Positions 15,727-22,934 of a stretch of DNA of 34,000 nt are shown piece after piece (the stretch's first letter is position 1; the number at the start of each line of letters is the position of its first letter). The stretch comes from Vibrio sp. 99-70-13A1 (GTDB lineage: Bacteria; Pseudomonadota; Gammaproteobacteria; Enterobacterales; Vibrionaceae): NCBI RefSeq assembly GCF_013114625.1, contig NZ_VTXD01000044.1:1-34000 (forward strand), given 5' to 3'. The notes below the pieces were generated by a model. That model saw nothing but the letters and a program-made list of their open reading frames with translations. It did no database searches and was not told the origin of the DNA. The position numbers and the translations under genes were made by a program.

Positions 15727-16709
15727 TGTCCCAACCAATGTCCAACTCTCATATTGATTTAGTTTTGTCGGATTATCATGATTCCTTCACTACCTACCCC
15801 GAAGTAGAGAAAGTATTTGCAGGTCTTGATTGGATAATTAAACGCAGGAAGTTTGGAACGTTCGTACCCTCTATGTTATTAACTGGTGGTACAGGCGCAG
15901 GGAAATCGGCTCTGATTAAGTATTATGTTGCTAACAATCTTTCAGCAAAGGAAGTGCTAATAACTAGAGTTAAACCAACTCTACATGAGACCTTGCTTTG
16001 GATAGCGAAAGAACTCAGTGTTTATAAAAACCGTAAAGCTAAAGCGTCGGATATTGGTTTGGAGACGTATGTCAGTGCGTGTATTAAACAAACGGATTTA
16101 AAATTAATAGTGATCGAAGAGTGCCAGGAACTGTTTGAATGTACAACACACAACGCAAGGCAAAATATTAGGGATCGTCTTAAGATGATCAGTGATGATT
16201 GCCGGTTGCCAATTGTTTTTGTCGGTATTCCAAGCGCTAAGTTGATATTGGAAGACTCTCAGTGGGAAAGACGGATTATGGTCAAACGAGAGCTGCCATA
16301 CATCAAAATAACAGATGAGGCATCAATGGATCGTTACATGGATTTATTAGAGGCGATGGAGACCTCAGTACCTATGCCTTTTGAGATAGATCTAACAGAT
16401 GTCGATCTTGCAATGAGGTTATTGGCGGCCAGTCATGGAATGGTGGGAATGCTGAAAGAACTCATTGCATCAGCATTAGAGTCAGCATTATTAGCAAAAC
16501 AGCTAGTTATTCGAGTTGGTGACTTTGCAATAGGCTATGAAGCGATTTTTGGGATAGATGTATCAAACCCTTTTACTGTCGAAATTGACGATTTAGCGAT
16601 CAAGCAGATTGAATCCTATGAGGAATATGTGCCTGATGCAGAGACTGGTGAATTAAAGTTTGTCGGTCAGATATTTAACAACCTATCAATGAAGCAACTA
16701 TTAGGTTAA
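15726..16709 (+). CDS. tnsC: Transposition regulator ATPase TnsC
   Basis: TnsC is the AAA+ ATPase that links the TniQ-Cascade complex on the target to TnsAB. It shows Walker A GGTGAGKS at about residues 54-61, Walker B LIVIEE near 126-131, and a sensor region (RLPIVFVGIPSA). I choose a GTG start at 15726, giving 327 residues. A GAGGAG element lies 7 nt upstream and the GTG shares a base with the tnsB stop (TAGTG). An in-frame ATG at 15693 would overlap tnsB by 34 bp and has no such site. The gene ends three bases from the convergent xre gene. Confidence 0.93.
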   Translation: MSQPMSNSHIDLVLSDYHDSFTTYPEVEKVFAGLDWIIKRRKFGTFVPSMLLTGGTGAGKSALIKYYVANNLSAKEVLITRVKPTLHETLLWIAKELSVYKNRKAKASDIGLETYVSACIKQTDLKLIVIEECQELFECTTHNARQNIRDRLKMISDDCRLPIVFVGIPSAKLILEDSQWERRIMVKRELPYIKITDEASMDRYMDLLEAMETSVPMPFEIDLTDVDLAMRLLAASHGMVGMLKELIASALESALLAKQLVIRVGDFAIGYEAIFGIDVSNPFTVEIDDLAIKQIESYEEYVPDAETGELKFVGQIFNNLSMKQLLG

Positions 16710-16711
16710 AG

Positions 16712-17014
16712 CTAACTTCTCAGCTTTTCCAACAACACCGCCTTCTCTTCATCACTCATCTTATCAATGGCACACGCTAACTCAGCGCTCAATTCGCTCC
16801 TACAGAAAAAGTAATTCAGCGGCACATCTAACTCTTCAGCCATGCGCTCAAGCGTACCAATGTCAGGTACATGCCTGCCTTTCTCGTAATGATTCATACG
16901 ACCGCTAGCAGAACTCTGCTCCATACCAATTTTCACCCCTAAATCTTTTTGGGTGATCTTAGCTTTTTTACGCGCAGCTTTGAGCCTCGCTGGGATAGGG
17001 TTGTCTTTTTGCAC
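16712..17014 (-). CDS. Xre-family transcriptional repressor of the transposon
   Basis: This is a 100-residue regulator with a lambda-repressor-type helix-turn-helix at about residues 20-70 (TQKDLGVKIGMEQSSASGRMN, then HYEKGRHVPDIGTLERMAEELDVPLNYFF). The short helical tail may dimerise. Translation starts at a GTG (complement at 17012-17014). Xre regulators are regular members of I-F3 transposons and have been reported to control homing-guide expression. Matching palindromes lie twice just upstream of this gene and once over the tniQ promoter, which suggests autoregulation plus control of the targeting operon. Confidence 0.9.
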   Translation of the reverse strand: MQKDNPIPARLKAARKKAKITQKDLGVKIGMEQSSASGRMNHYEKGRHVPDIGTLERMAEELDVPLNYFFCRSELSAELACAIDKMSDEEKAVLLEKLRS

Positions 17015-17042
17015 TTACACATTTCTTTTCAACCTTTAGATA

Positions 17043-17059
17043 ACTTAGATTGTCTAAGT
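17043..17059. promoter_or_regulatory. Xre operator 1 (xre-proximal)
   Basis: The palindrome ACTTAGATTGTCTAAGT has two 6-bp arms around a 5-bp centre. It is 29 bp upstream of the xre start codon and shares arms with the sites at 17077 and 28557-28573. Its position suits autorepression. Confidence 0.8.
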
Positions 17060-17076
17060 TTTACTGATTTTTGTAT

Positions 17077-17093
17077 ACTTAGCAATCCTAAGT
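17077..17093. promoter_or_regulatory. Xre operator 2 (cargo-proximal), overlapping a -10 box
   Basis: ACTTAGCAATCCTAAGT has the same arms as operator 1, with start points 34 bp apart. A TATACT hexamer (17074-17079), with TTGTCT at 17050-17055 as a possible -35, overlaps it. Bound repressor should therefore block the plus-strand promoter of the following cargo operon. Confidence 0.78.
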
Positions 17094-17115
17094 TTTTATT
17101 GCCTGTAAGAGTCAC

Positions 17116-17661
17116 ATGAAGAAAGTAACCAGAATTAACCCTCACATGTTTAACCTATTGATTGAAAAAGGGATGGATAATTTTTCCGTCACAGAAGCTA
17201 GGGATGCTTTGCTGACCAGTTGTGCGACCTTCCCGAGTAAGGACGACGCTCGAAAGTATGTTTATAAGCAACTTCTATCACTTGAGGAGAAAGGTTGGCT
17301 TTCTGTTATTGGGACTCGCAGAGACAAACGCTACCATCAAACTAACGAATTCAAAGCGCTCACAATTGAGCCTAGAGTGGCTAGAAATAGGAAAGCTAAA
17401 GTCGATTCAATAGTTGTTCAAACTTCGGAGTACTCTATAAATGCATTAGAGCAAGAGAAGAAACAGCATGAAGGCGAACTGGCGATTACTCTAGGTGAAA
17501 TTGAGGAATACCAATCATTGTTAACGCGTTTCCCAAACAACAAGCAAGATATGCAGCCGCTATTTAATGCAGCAAGAGAACGCTCAGCCAAGCTATTAGG
17601 CAGAATTAATGCACTAACCAACTGGATGCAAGTCGCGCAAAGTAAGGCTCATCAATGTTAA
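17116..17661 (+). CDS. Cargo protein with predicted winged-helix and coiled-coil parts, function unknown
   Basis: This is a 181-residue protein I do not recognise by name. Residues 1-75 look like a winged-helix fold (FSVTEARDALLTSC ... ARKYVYKQLLSLEEKGWLSVIGTRRDKRYHQT): helices followed by a beta hairpin with basic residues. Residues 110-175 are predicted to form a coiled coil (LEQEKKQHEGELAITLGEIEEYQSLL). It overlaps the helicase gene by 7 bp, so the two are co-translated and probably work together. Its promoter carries an Xre operator. It may recruit the helicase to DNA; this is inference from arrangement only. Confidence 0.75.
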   Translation: MKKVTRINPHMFNLLIEKGMDNFSVTEARDALLTSCATFPSKDDARKYVYKQLLSLEEKGWLSVIGTRRDKRYHQTNEFKALTIEPRVARNRKAKVDSIVVQTSEYSINALEQEKKQHEGELAITLGEIEEYQSLLTRFPNNKQDMQPLFNAARERSAKLLGRINALTNWMQVAQSKAHQC

Positions 17662-19037
17662 GAGCATGGCAAGCCGAGTGTGCAGCTCAAGTTATCGAGA
17701 AATTCACTTTAAACAAGCATTCACACTTCTTCTGTCAAGCAACCCCAGGATCGGGTAAAAGCGTTATGGCCGCCGAGGTTGCGAGTCGGTTATTTGAAAT
17801 TGGCATGATTGACTTGGTGCTGTGTTTCTCGCCCTCTCTGGCTGTTGCTGAAGGGATGCAAAAGACCTTTTCATGGAAGCTCGAATGTTCCTTTAATGGA
17901 GGTTTGGGTTCTCTTGGGGGCTCTTACACCTACCAATCAATCCGTTTTTTGGATGAAAATTTTTGGTACACCGTCAGCAAATATCGAGTTTTAGTCGTAT
18001 TTGATGAGATCCACCATTGCTCGTTTGATGATGAGGGGCGGTCAAACTCATGGGGGCTAGAAATTGTCTCGAAGATCCAAGGCTTTGCTCGTTATACTCT
18101 AGCGCTATCGGGTACTCCTTGGCGTTCTGATCGACTGCCTATTGTCATGGCTGAGTATTCTGATCCTGATGGCAAGATTGTTTGCGATTACCAATACGGC
18201 TTGCAACAGGCTGTTGAAGACGAAGTATGCCGCCGCCCTAAAATCGTTTTAATAGATAATGAACATTTGAGCGTTAAGGCTGGCAGTGACAATCAACACT
18301 TCGCTTCAATTCTTGATTGCCTTAAACAATCCGATGTCTCTTATCAAAGCGTCATTCACAACGAAGACGCTATGAATTACATATTAAAAGGTGGTTGCCA
18401 AAAGCTAGCTCAGATAAGGCAAGACTCTCCAAGTGCCGGAGGCTTGGTGGTTGCTGCTTCTATCAAGCACGCTAAAGACATTCAAAAACGACTTGTTGAG
18501 CACTTTAATCAATCAGCATGCATAGTGACTTATCACCATGATAATCCGTTACACGAAATTGAGTCGTTTCGTCACTCAACGGTTCAATGGATAGTCAGTG
18601 TTGGGATGATAAGTGAAGGAACGGATATTCCAAGGCTTCAAGTTTGCTGTCATATGAGTTCGGTAAAAACGGAACTCTATTTTAGGCAAGTGCTCGGGCG
18701 AATTTTAAGAATCAATGACTCCCCCAACCAAGAAGCGTGGTTGTATACCTTTGCCGAAGAAAGTTTGATTAGGTTTACTGAAAGGATTGAGCAGGATATT
18801 CCAGAGTCGTGTCTATTTTTTAAATCGAATGAACGGACTGATGAATCAGATAAGGCGCAGAGTTTTACTTCTATAGATTTGTCGAACGACAAGATTATGG
18901 TATCTGGGGAGTCCTCAACTCAACTAAATTGGTCAAAAGTTGATGGGGTTCAAAACGCTTTTTACTCTGATTTCGAGGGTTATGATGAGTTACGTTTAGG
19001 TGATTTTAAACAAAGAGTTATCGCAACATTCACTTAA
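17655..19037 (+). CDS. Superfamily 2 DEAD/DEAH-box helicase (cargo, probable defence)
   Basis: This is a 460-residue SF2 ATPase. Motif I is ATPGSGKS near residue 30, motif II DEIHH near 117, motif III LSGTPWRSD near 154, motif V SEGTDIPR and motif VI QVLGRILRIND near 348-358. It resembles the helicase half of type III restriction or RAD25/UvrB-like enzymes, but no nuclease domain is fused. About 100 residues after motif VI are of unknown type. It is co-translated with the upstream wHTH/coiled-coil protein and precedes the type I R-M genes. Phage or plasmid defence is likely from context and not shown by sequence. Confidence 0.88.
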   Translation: MLRAWQAECAAQVIEKFTLNKHSHFFCQATPGSGKSVMAAEVASRLFEIGMIDLVLCFSPSLAVAEGMQKTFSWKLECSFNGGLGSLGGSYTYQSIRFLDENFWYTVSKYRVLVVFDEIHHCSFDDEGRSNSWGLEIVSKIQGFARYTLALSGTPWRSDRLPIVMAEYSDPDGKIVCDYQYGLQQAVEDEVCRRPKIVLIDNEHLSVKAGSDNQHFASILDCLKQSDVSYQSVIHNEDAMNYILKGGCQKLAQIRQDSPSAGGLVVAASIKHAKDIQKRLVEHFNQSACIVTYHHDNPLHEIESFRHSTVQWIVSVGMISEGTDIPRLQVCCHMSSVKTELYFRQVLGRILRINDSPNQEAWLYTFAEESLIRFTERIEQDIPESCLFFKSNERTDESDKAQSFTSIDLSNDKIMVSGESSTQLNWSKVDGVQNAFYSDFEGYDELRLGDFKQRVIATFT

Positions 19038-19047
19038 TCACACCGTG
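19038..19047. repeat. Direct repeat TCACACCGTG flanking hsdR (left copy)
   Basis: TCACACCGTG begins immediately after the helicase stop codon and recurs at 21577-21586, 6 bp after the hsdR stop codon. The pair brackets the hsdR gene and could mark a recombination junction or be a chance match. Confidence 0.5.
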
Positions 19048-19122
19048 AATAATGCGCACTCGGATTTATATTGGCTTTACGATATACTGATTAGCTATTG
19101 AGTCTCTCTACGAGTAATCTAA

Positions 19123-21570
19123 ATGGTCAGCAGCATTAATAAAGCTAAGTTATCTGAAACCGACATCATTACCAAATTCATACTTCCTGCGATTAAAGAT
19201 GTAGGGTGGGATGATATGACTCAGATTCGCCAAGAAGTGAAACTGCGCGATGGTAAGGTGATCGTTCGTGGCCAAGCTGCTGCTCGTCAGAAAGTAAAAT
19301 CAGCTGATATCGTTCTTTATCATAAGCCTAGTATGCCGCTTGCAGTGATTGAGGCAAAAGCCAATAAGCATGAAGTTGGCAAAGGCATGCAACAAGGCAT
19401 GGTATACGCAGGCCTGCTAGAGGTGCCATTCGTTTTTGCCTCGAATGGTGATGGTTTTATTTTCCGAGACTTAACCAACCCAACTCAACTTGAAACGGAA
19501 ATTCGTTTAGAGGATTTCCCAACACCTCAGCAATTGTGGGAAAAGTATTGTGCTTGGAAAGGGTATAAAGAAGAACATCTGCCAATTATCACCCAAGATT
19601 ACCATGATGATGGCAGCGGTAAATCACCGCGTTACTACCAGCTTCAAGCTATCAACAAAACAGTAGAGGCCGTTGCTGCAGGCCAAGACAGAGCCTTACT
19701 GGTCATGGCGACGGGTACAGGTAAAACCTATACCGCATTTCAAATTATCTGGCGACTTTGGAAAGCTAAAGCCAAGAAACGAATTCTGTTCCTAGCGGAT
19801 AGAAACATTCTTGTCGATCAAACAAAAACGAATGATTTTCAGCCGTTTGGCACGGCAATGACAAAAATTACAGGTCGCAAAGTCGATCCTGCTTTTGAGG
19901 TTCATCTAGCCCTTTATCAAGCGCTTACGGGACCAGAAGAAGAACAAAAAGCCTACAAGCAAGTAGACCCTAATTTCTTTGACTTAATCATCATTGACGA
20001 GTGTCACCGTGGTAGTGCTTCAGAAGACAGTGCTTGGCGTGAGATTCTTGAATACTTTAACAGTGCGACTCAAGTTGGTTTAACGGCAACACCAAAAGAG
20101 ACCGATGAAGTATCTAACATCGAGTACTTTGGCGACCCAATTTATACCTACTCTCTTAAAGAAGGTATTGAGGATGGCTTCTTAGCCCCTTATAAGGTAG
20201 TTCGTGTTGACATTGATGTGGACGTCCAAGGTTGGCGACCAACCAAAGGGCAAACCGACAAAAATGGCGAAGTGATTGAAGACCGAATCTACAACCAAAA
20301 AGATTTTGATCGCACTATGGTTATTGATGAGCGTACAGAGCTTGTCGCACAAACCATCACCAACTATCTGAAACGTACCGACCCAATGGCCAAAACCATC
20401 GTGTTCTGTAACGACATCGATCATGCAGATCGTATGCGCCGTGCGTTGGTAAACTTGAACCCTGAGCAAGTTAAGAAGAACGATAAATACGTCATGAAGA
20501 TCACGGGTGATGATGACATTGGCAAAGATCAGCTAGACAATTTCATCAATCCTAAGAAAAAATACCCTGTTATTGCCACGACTTCAGAGCTAATGACGAC
20601 GGGAGTTGATGCAAAAACCTGCAAGCTAGTAGTGCTTGATCAAGGTATTCAATCGATGACCAAGTTTAAGCAAATCATTGGTCGTGGTACTCGTATTGAT
20701 GATCGCTATGGCAAGCTTTGGTTCACTATCTTGGATTTCAAAAAAGCGACAGAACTGTTTGCTGATGAACGCTTCGACGGAACTCCAGAACGCGTGAAGG
20801 TCACGACTCCAGAGCAGTTCGAAGATGAAGAAGATTTAGATGACATCATCGACGGCGTTGATGATGTCGATGTTGATAACCCATTCGGTGATGAAGACAT
20901 TGATCCTGATTCAATTCAAGAACCAGAGGCTACCTATGGCGAAGATTTTGGAAGCTCCCCTGAAAGTACAGGCGGTGCAGACGATTGGGATGATGAGAAT
21001 AGAGTTCGCAAATTCCATGTGAATGGAGTTCCAGTCAAAGCGCTTGCTGAACGTGTCCAATATTATGATTCAGACGGTAAGCTTGTAACCGAGTCATTTA
21101 AAGATTACACCCGTAAAACTATGGTGAAACAGTTCTCCTCTTTAGATGAGTTCACCAAGCGTTGGAACGAATCTGACCGTAAGCAAGCCATTATCGATGA
21201 GCTAGCCGAAGCCGGTATTCTATGGGAAGCGCTAGAAGACGAAGTGGGTAAAGAGATGGACCCATTCGATATGATTTGCCATGTCGTTTACGATCAACCC
21301 GCTTTAACTCGTAAAGAGCGCGCCGATAACGTGAAGAAGCGTAACTACTTCACTAAATATGGCGATACCGCGCAGCAGGTGCTGAACAACCTCCTTGATA
21401 AGTATGCCGATGAAGGTGTGCAAGAGATCGAAAACATTCATGTTCTTAAAGTGAAACCTTTCGATGAAATGGGCAGACCGTTAGAAATCATTAAGAAAGG
21501 CTTTGGTGGCAAACTGCAATATTTAGAAGCGGTTAATGAACTGGAAGCTGCTATCTACCAATCTGCCTAA
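19123..21570 (+). CDS. hsdR: Type I restriction enzyme R subunit
   Basis: HsdR is the translocating and cutting subunit of a type I restriction-modification complex. At 815 residues it is of EcoEI-like size. The N-terminal nuclease has Asp...Glu-Ala-Lys (SADIVLYHKPSMPLAVIEAKAN, about residues 61-84). The motor shows ATGTGKT near 194, DECH near 290, GLTATP near 318 and QIIGRGTRID near 514-523. A very acidic linker at about 566-600 (DEEDLDDIIDGVDDVD) separates the motor from the EcoEI_R_C-type C-terminal domain that docks to HsdM. A terminator follows, and hsdM lies 1.36 kb further on, so the R subunit is transcribed apart from the methylase. Confidence 0.95.
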   Translation: MVSSINKAKLSETDIITKFILPAIKDVGWDDMTQIRQEVKLRDGKVIVRGQAAARQKVKSADIVLYHKPSMPLAVIEAKANKHEVGKGMQQGMVYAGLLEVPFVFASNGDGFIFRDLTNPTQLETEIRLEDFPTPQQLWEKYCAWKGYKEEHLPIITQDYHDDGSGKSPRYYQLQAINKTVEAVAAGQDRALLVMATGTGKTYTAFQIIWRLWKAKAKKRILFLADRNILVDQTKTNDFQPFGTAMTKITGRKVDPAFEVHLALYQALTGPEEEQKAYKQVDPNFFDLIIIDECHRGSASEDSAWREILEYFNSATQVGLTATPKETDEVSNIEYFGDPIYTYSLKEGIEDGFLAPYKVVRVDIDVDVQGWRPTKGQTDKNGEVIEDRIYNQKDFDRTMVIDERTELVAQTITNYLKRTDPMAKTIVFCNDIDHADRMRRALVNLNPEQVKKNDKYVMKITGDDDIGKDQLDNFINPKKKYPVIATTSELMTTGVDAKTCKLVVLDQGIQSMTKFKQIIGRGTRIDDRYGKLWFTILDFKKATELFADERFDGTPERVKVTTPEQFEDEEDLDDIIDGVDDVDVDNPFGDEDIDPDSIQEPEATYGEDFGSSPESTGGADDWDDENRVRKFHVNGVPVKALAERVQYYDSDGKLVTESFKDYTRKTMVKQFSSLDEFTKRWNESDRKQAIIDELAEAGILWEALEDEVGKEMDPFDMICHVVYDQPALTRKERADNVKKRNYFTKYGDTAQQVLNNLLDKYADEGVQEIENIHVLKVKPFDEMGRPLEIIKKGFGGKLQYLEAVNELEAAIYQSA

Positions 21571-21576
21571 CAATAT

Positions 21577-21586
21577 TCACACCGTG
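21577..21586. repeat. Direct repeat TCACACCGTG flanking hsdR (right copy)
   Basis: This is the second copy of the 10-mer seen at 19038-19047, in the same orientation, just before the hsdR terminator. Confidence 0.5.
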
Positions 21587-21603
21587 TAGATACGAAAACC
21601 TTT

Positions 21604-21630
21604 AAGGCCGCTAATTTAGCGGCCTTTTTT
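21604..21630 (+). terminator. Terminator of hsdR, overlapping the stop of the convergent gene
   Basis: AAGGCCGCT (21604-21612) pairs with AGCGGCCTT (21618-21626) across a 5-nt loop, followed by a T run to 21630. The right arm doubles as the last codons and stop of the minus-strand gene (stop complement at 21616-21618). Confidence 0.88.
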
Positions 21631-21993
21631 GTCTTCATCGGAGAGATCCAGTTCAGATGAGAGTAGTGCAAGCTGATCGGCTAACATTCCGCTTATGCAG
21701 TTGTGATCAATATATCTAGGTAAAATATTGCCTAAGTTGAGGGCTTGGTAGTCAGGGTGTTCAAACAGTACTTGTAAATACTTATTAAGGCGCTCTTCAG
21801 GCGTCGAATCACGCTTTAGCTGCTTTTTGATGTTTTGACCAAGCTTACGGATATTCTCTTTGTCTGTTTCTTTAAAATCGTCGTTATCATTGAGCTCTTC
21901 GTAGAGTACATCAGCAAACCGATGATGGCTCCAACCTAATGCGTCTAAAGTATTTTGAATCTGTTTTTGCTTTTGTTTTGTAGTTGTCCCCAT
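21616..21993 (-). CDS. Small hypothetical protein between hsdR and hsdM
   Basis: This is a 125-residue, charged, helix-rich protein. The start of the chain (TLDALGWSHHRFADVLYEEL ... IRKLGQNIKKQLKRDSTPEERLNKYLQVL) has the pattern of a divergent helix-turn-helix domain. I do not recognise the family. It is convergent to hsdR and divergent from the two small plus-strand genes that follow. Regulation of the R-M genes is one possibility, without direct support. Confidence 0.6.
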   Translation of the reverse strand: MGTTTKQKQKQIQNTLDALGWSHHRFADVLYEELNDNDDFKETDKENIRKLGQNIKKQLKRDSTPEERLNKYLQVLFEHPDYQALNLGNILPRYIDHNCISGMLADQLALLSSELDLSDEDKKGR

Positions 21994-22070
21994 AGTTCCC
22001 CAACCCCTTAGTTAATATTACCTGGTCTTAGCGAAGACACATTAATAACGATATTTTTAAGGATAAAATC

Positions 22071-22220
22071 ATGACTAAATCAAAAGCACCAATGACACCA
22101 GAAGCCGCTGCTCGCATTCAAGGTAATGCCGCAAAACAAAACGGTGGGCAAGTTCCTAAAGGCGACTTTGCTGGCCGAGCTCAACGCGCAGCTGCTCACA
22201 ACCAAAAACAAGGGAAATAG
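22071..22220 (+). CDS. Small protein, seed-maturation-like (SMP) composition
   Basis: This is a 49-residue protein beginning MTKSKAPMTPEAAARIQG and ending RAQRAAAHNQKQGK. The core (TPEAAARIQGNAAKQNGG) recalls the SMP/LEA-type repeat found in plant seed proteins and in small bacterial proteins. It is rich in Ala, Gln, Lys and Gly and probably disordered. TAAGGA lies 7-8 nt before the ATG. It is followed after 9 bp by another small gene with its own GGAG site, so the pair is an operon. The role is unknown. Confidence 0.72.
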   Translation: MTKSKAPMTPEAAARIQGNAAKQNGGQVPKGDFAGRAQRAAAHNQKQGK

Positions 22221-22229
22221 GAGTTCATC

Positions 22230-22343
22230 ATGAATAAACCAGCTTCAAGTACACCTAAAGGTGGCGCTAAGCCGAATCCAAATTACCCAAGCACGACGGG
22301 CAAACCATCGGGCGGTGGTCGCGGAAACACACCTAAGCGCTAA
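22230..22343 (+). CDS. Very small Gly/Pro-rich protein
   Basis: This is a 37-residue protein (MNKPASSTPKGGAKPNPNYP, then STTGKPSGGGRGNTPKR) with strong low-complexity bias and a basic charge, probably disordered. A GGAG element sits 6 nt before the ATG, and a strong terminator follows the stop, both arguing for a real gene. Its partner is the SMP-like gene immediately upstream. No family name is recognised. Confidence 0.62.
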   Translation: MNKPASSTPKGGAKPNPNYPSTTGKPSGGGRGNTPKR

Positions 22344-22348
22344 TAATT

Positions 22349-22382
22349 AAAGGAGGGGTAGCATAATGCTGCCTCTCCTTTT
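22349..22382. terminator. Bidirectional terminator between small genes
   Basis: The sequence from AAAGGAGGGG to TCTCCTTTTA forms a stem of about 14 bp with a few G-T pairs around loop ATAAT (22364-22368). T runs follow on the plus strand. It separates the small plus-strand pair from the convergent minus-strand gene, whose stop overlaps it. Confidence 0.8.
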
Positions 22383-22779
22383 ATGAGCATCTGTTAGCGT
22401 GTTGCTTGAATGTGCGAAGAAATATAGCTTGATCTGATTTGTAGTCTGAATATGCCACATCATTTTCTGTTTTTTCTAATGCGCATAAACAAGTTTCCCG
22501 TTTACTTTCATACCAACTTACGGACACCATGTTTTTGCTAGAATTCACGCAAGTATCGACAATCGCGTATTCCACTTCGAGAGGATACCTTTCTTTGTCT
22601 AACCCACTTTCAACTGCGTAACCCCCTAGGGCTCCAACCAGTAAAGCGGAGCTAGCAGAAACGAGCTTTCGCTTGCTGAACTTAAACCCTTTAAAGCTCT
22701 TCTCACACTCTGAACACGATATGTTTTCTGCAAATTCAATCTCATTGTCCTTCTGGCAACGAGGGCATTCTATGTTCAT
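22381..22779 (-). CDS. Zinc-ribbon membrane protein, function unknown
   Basis: This is a 132-residue protein. The N-terminus is a zinc ribbon with Cys5, Cys8, Cys22 and Cys25 (CPRC...CSEC). A short basic stretch (KFSKRKL) precedes one membrane helix at about 39-56 (VSASSALLVGALGGYAV). The C-terminal part, on the far side of the membrane, has four further cysteines that could form disulfides. I do not recognise a family. Its position between the R and M genes of a restriction system is unusual and may reflect successive cargo insertions. Confidence 0.7.
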   Translation of the reverse strand: MNIECPRCQKDNEIEFAENISCSECEKSFKGFKFSKRKLVSASSALLVGALGGYAVESGLDKERYPLEVEYAIVDTCVNSSKNMVSVSWYESKRETCLCALEKTENDVAYSDYKSDQAIFLRTFKQHANRCS

Positions 22780-22889
22780 TATTTAGCCAACTGTATTTAT
22801 GATTATGATTTTATAAGTTCAGGCTATAGATTAATGAATCTTATATCTATGGTTTCATAGAACTAACTTCATTTTTTTTGACCTAGTTC

Positions 22890-22898
22890 TGCTATAAT
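22890..22898 (+). promoter_or_regulatory. Extended -10 promoter of hsdMS
   Basis: TGCTATAAT is a perfect extended -10 element, 36 bp before the hsdM start codon. No good -35 is present at standard distance, which extended -10 promoters tolerate. Confidence 0.7.
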
Positions 22899-22934
22899 TC
22901 GCCCCAAATTTTCAGTTATTTATAAGTAGAAAAC

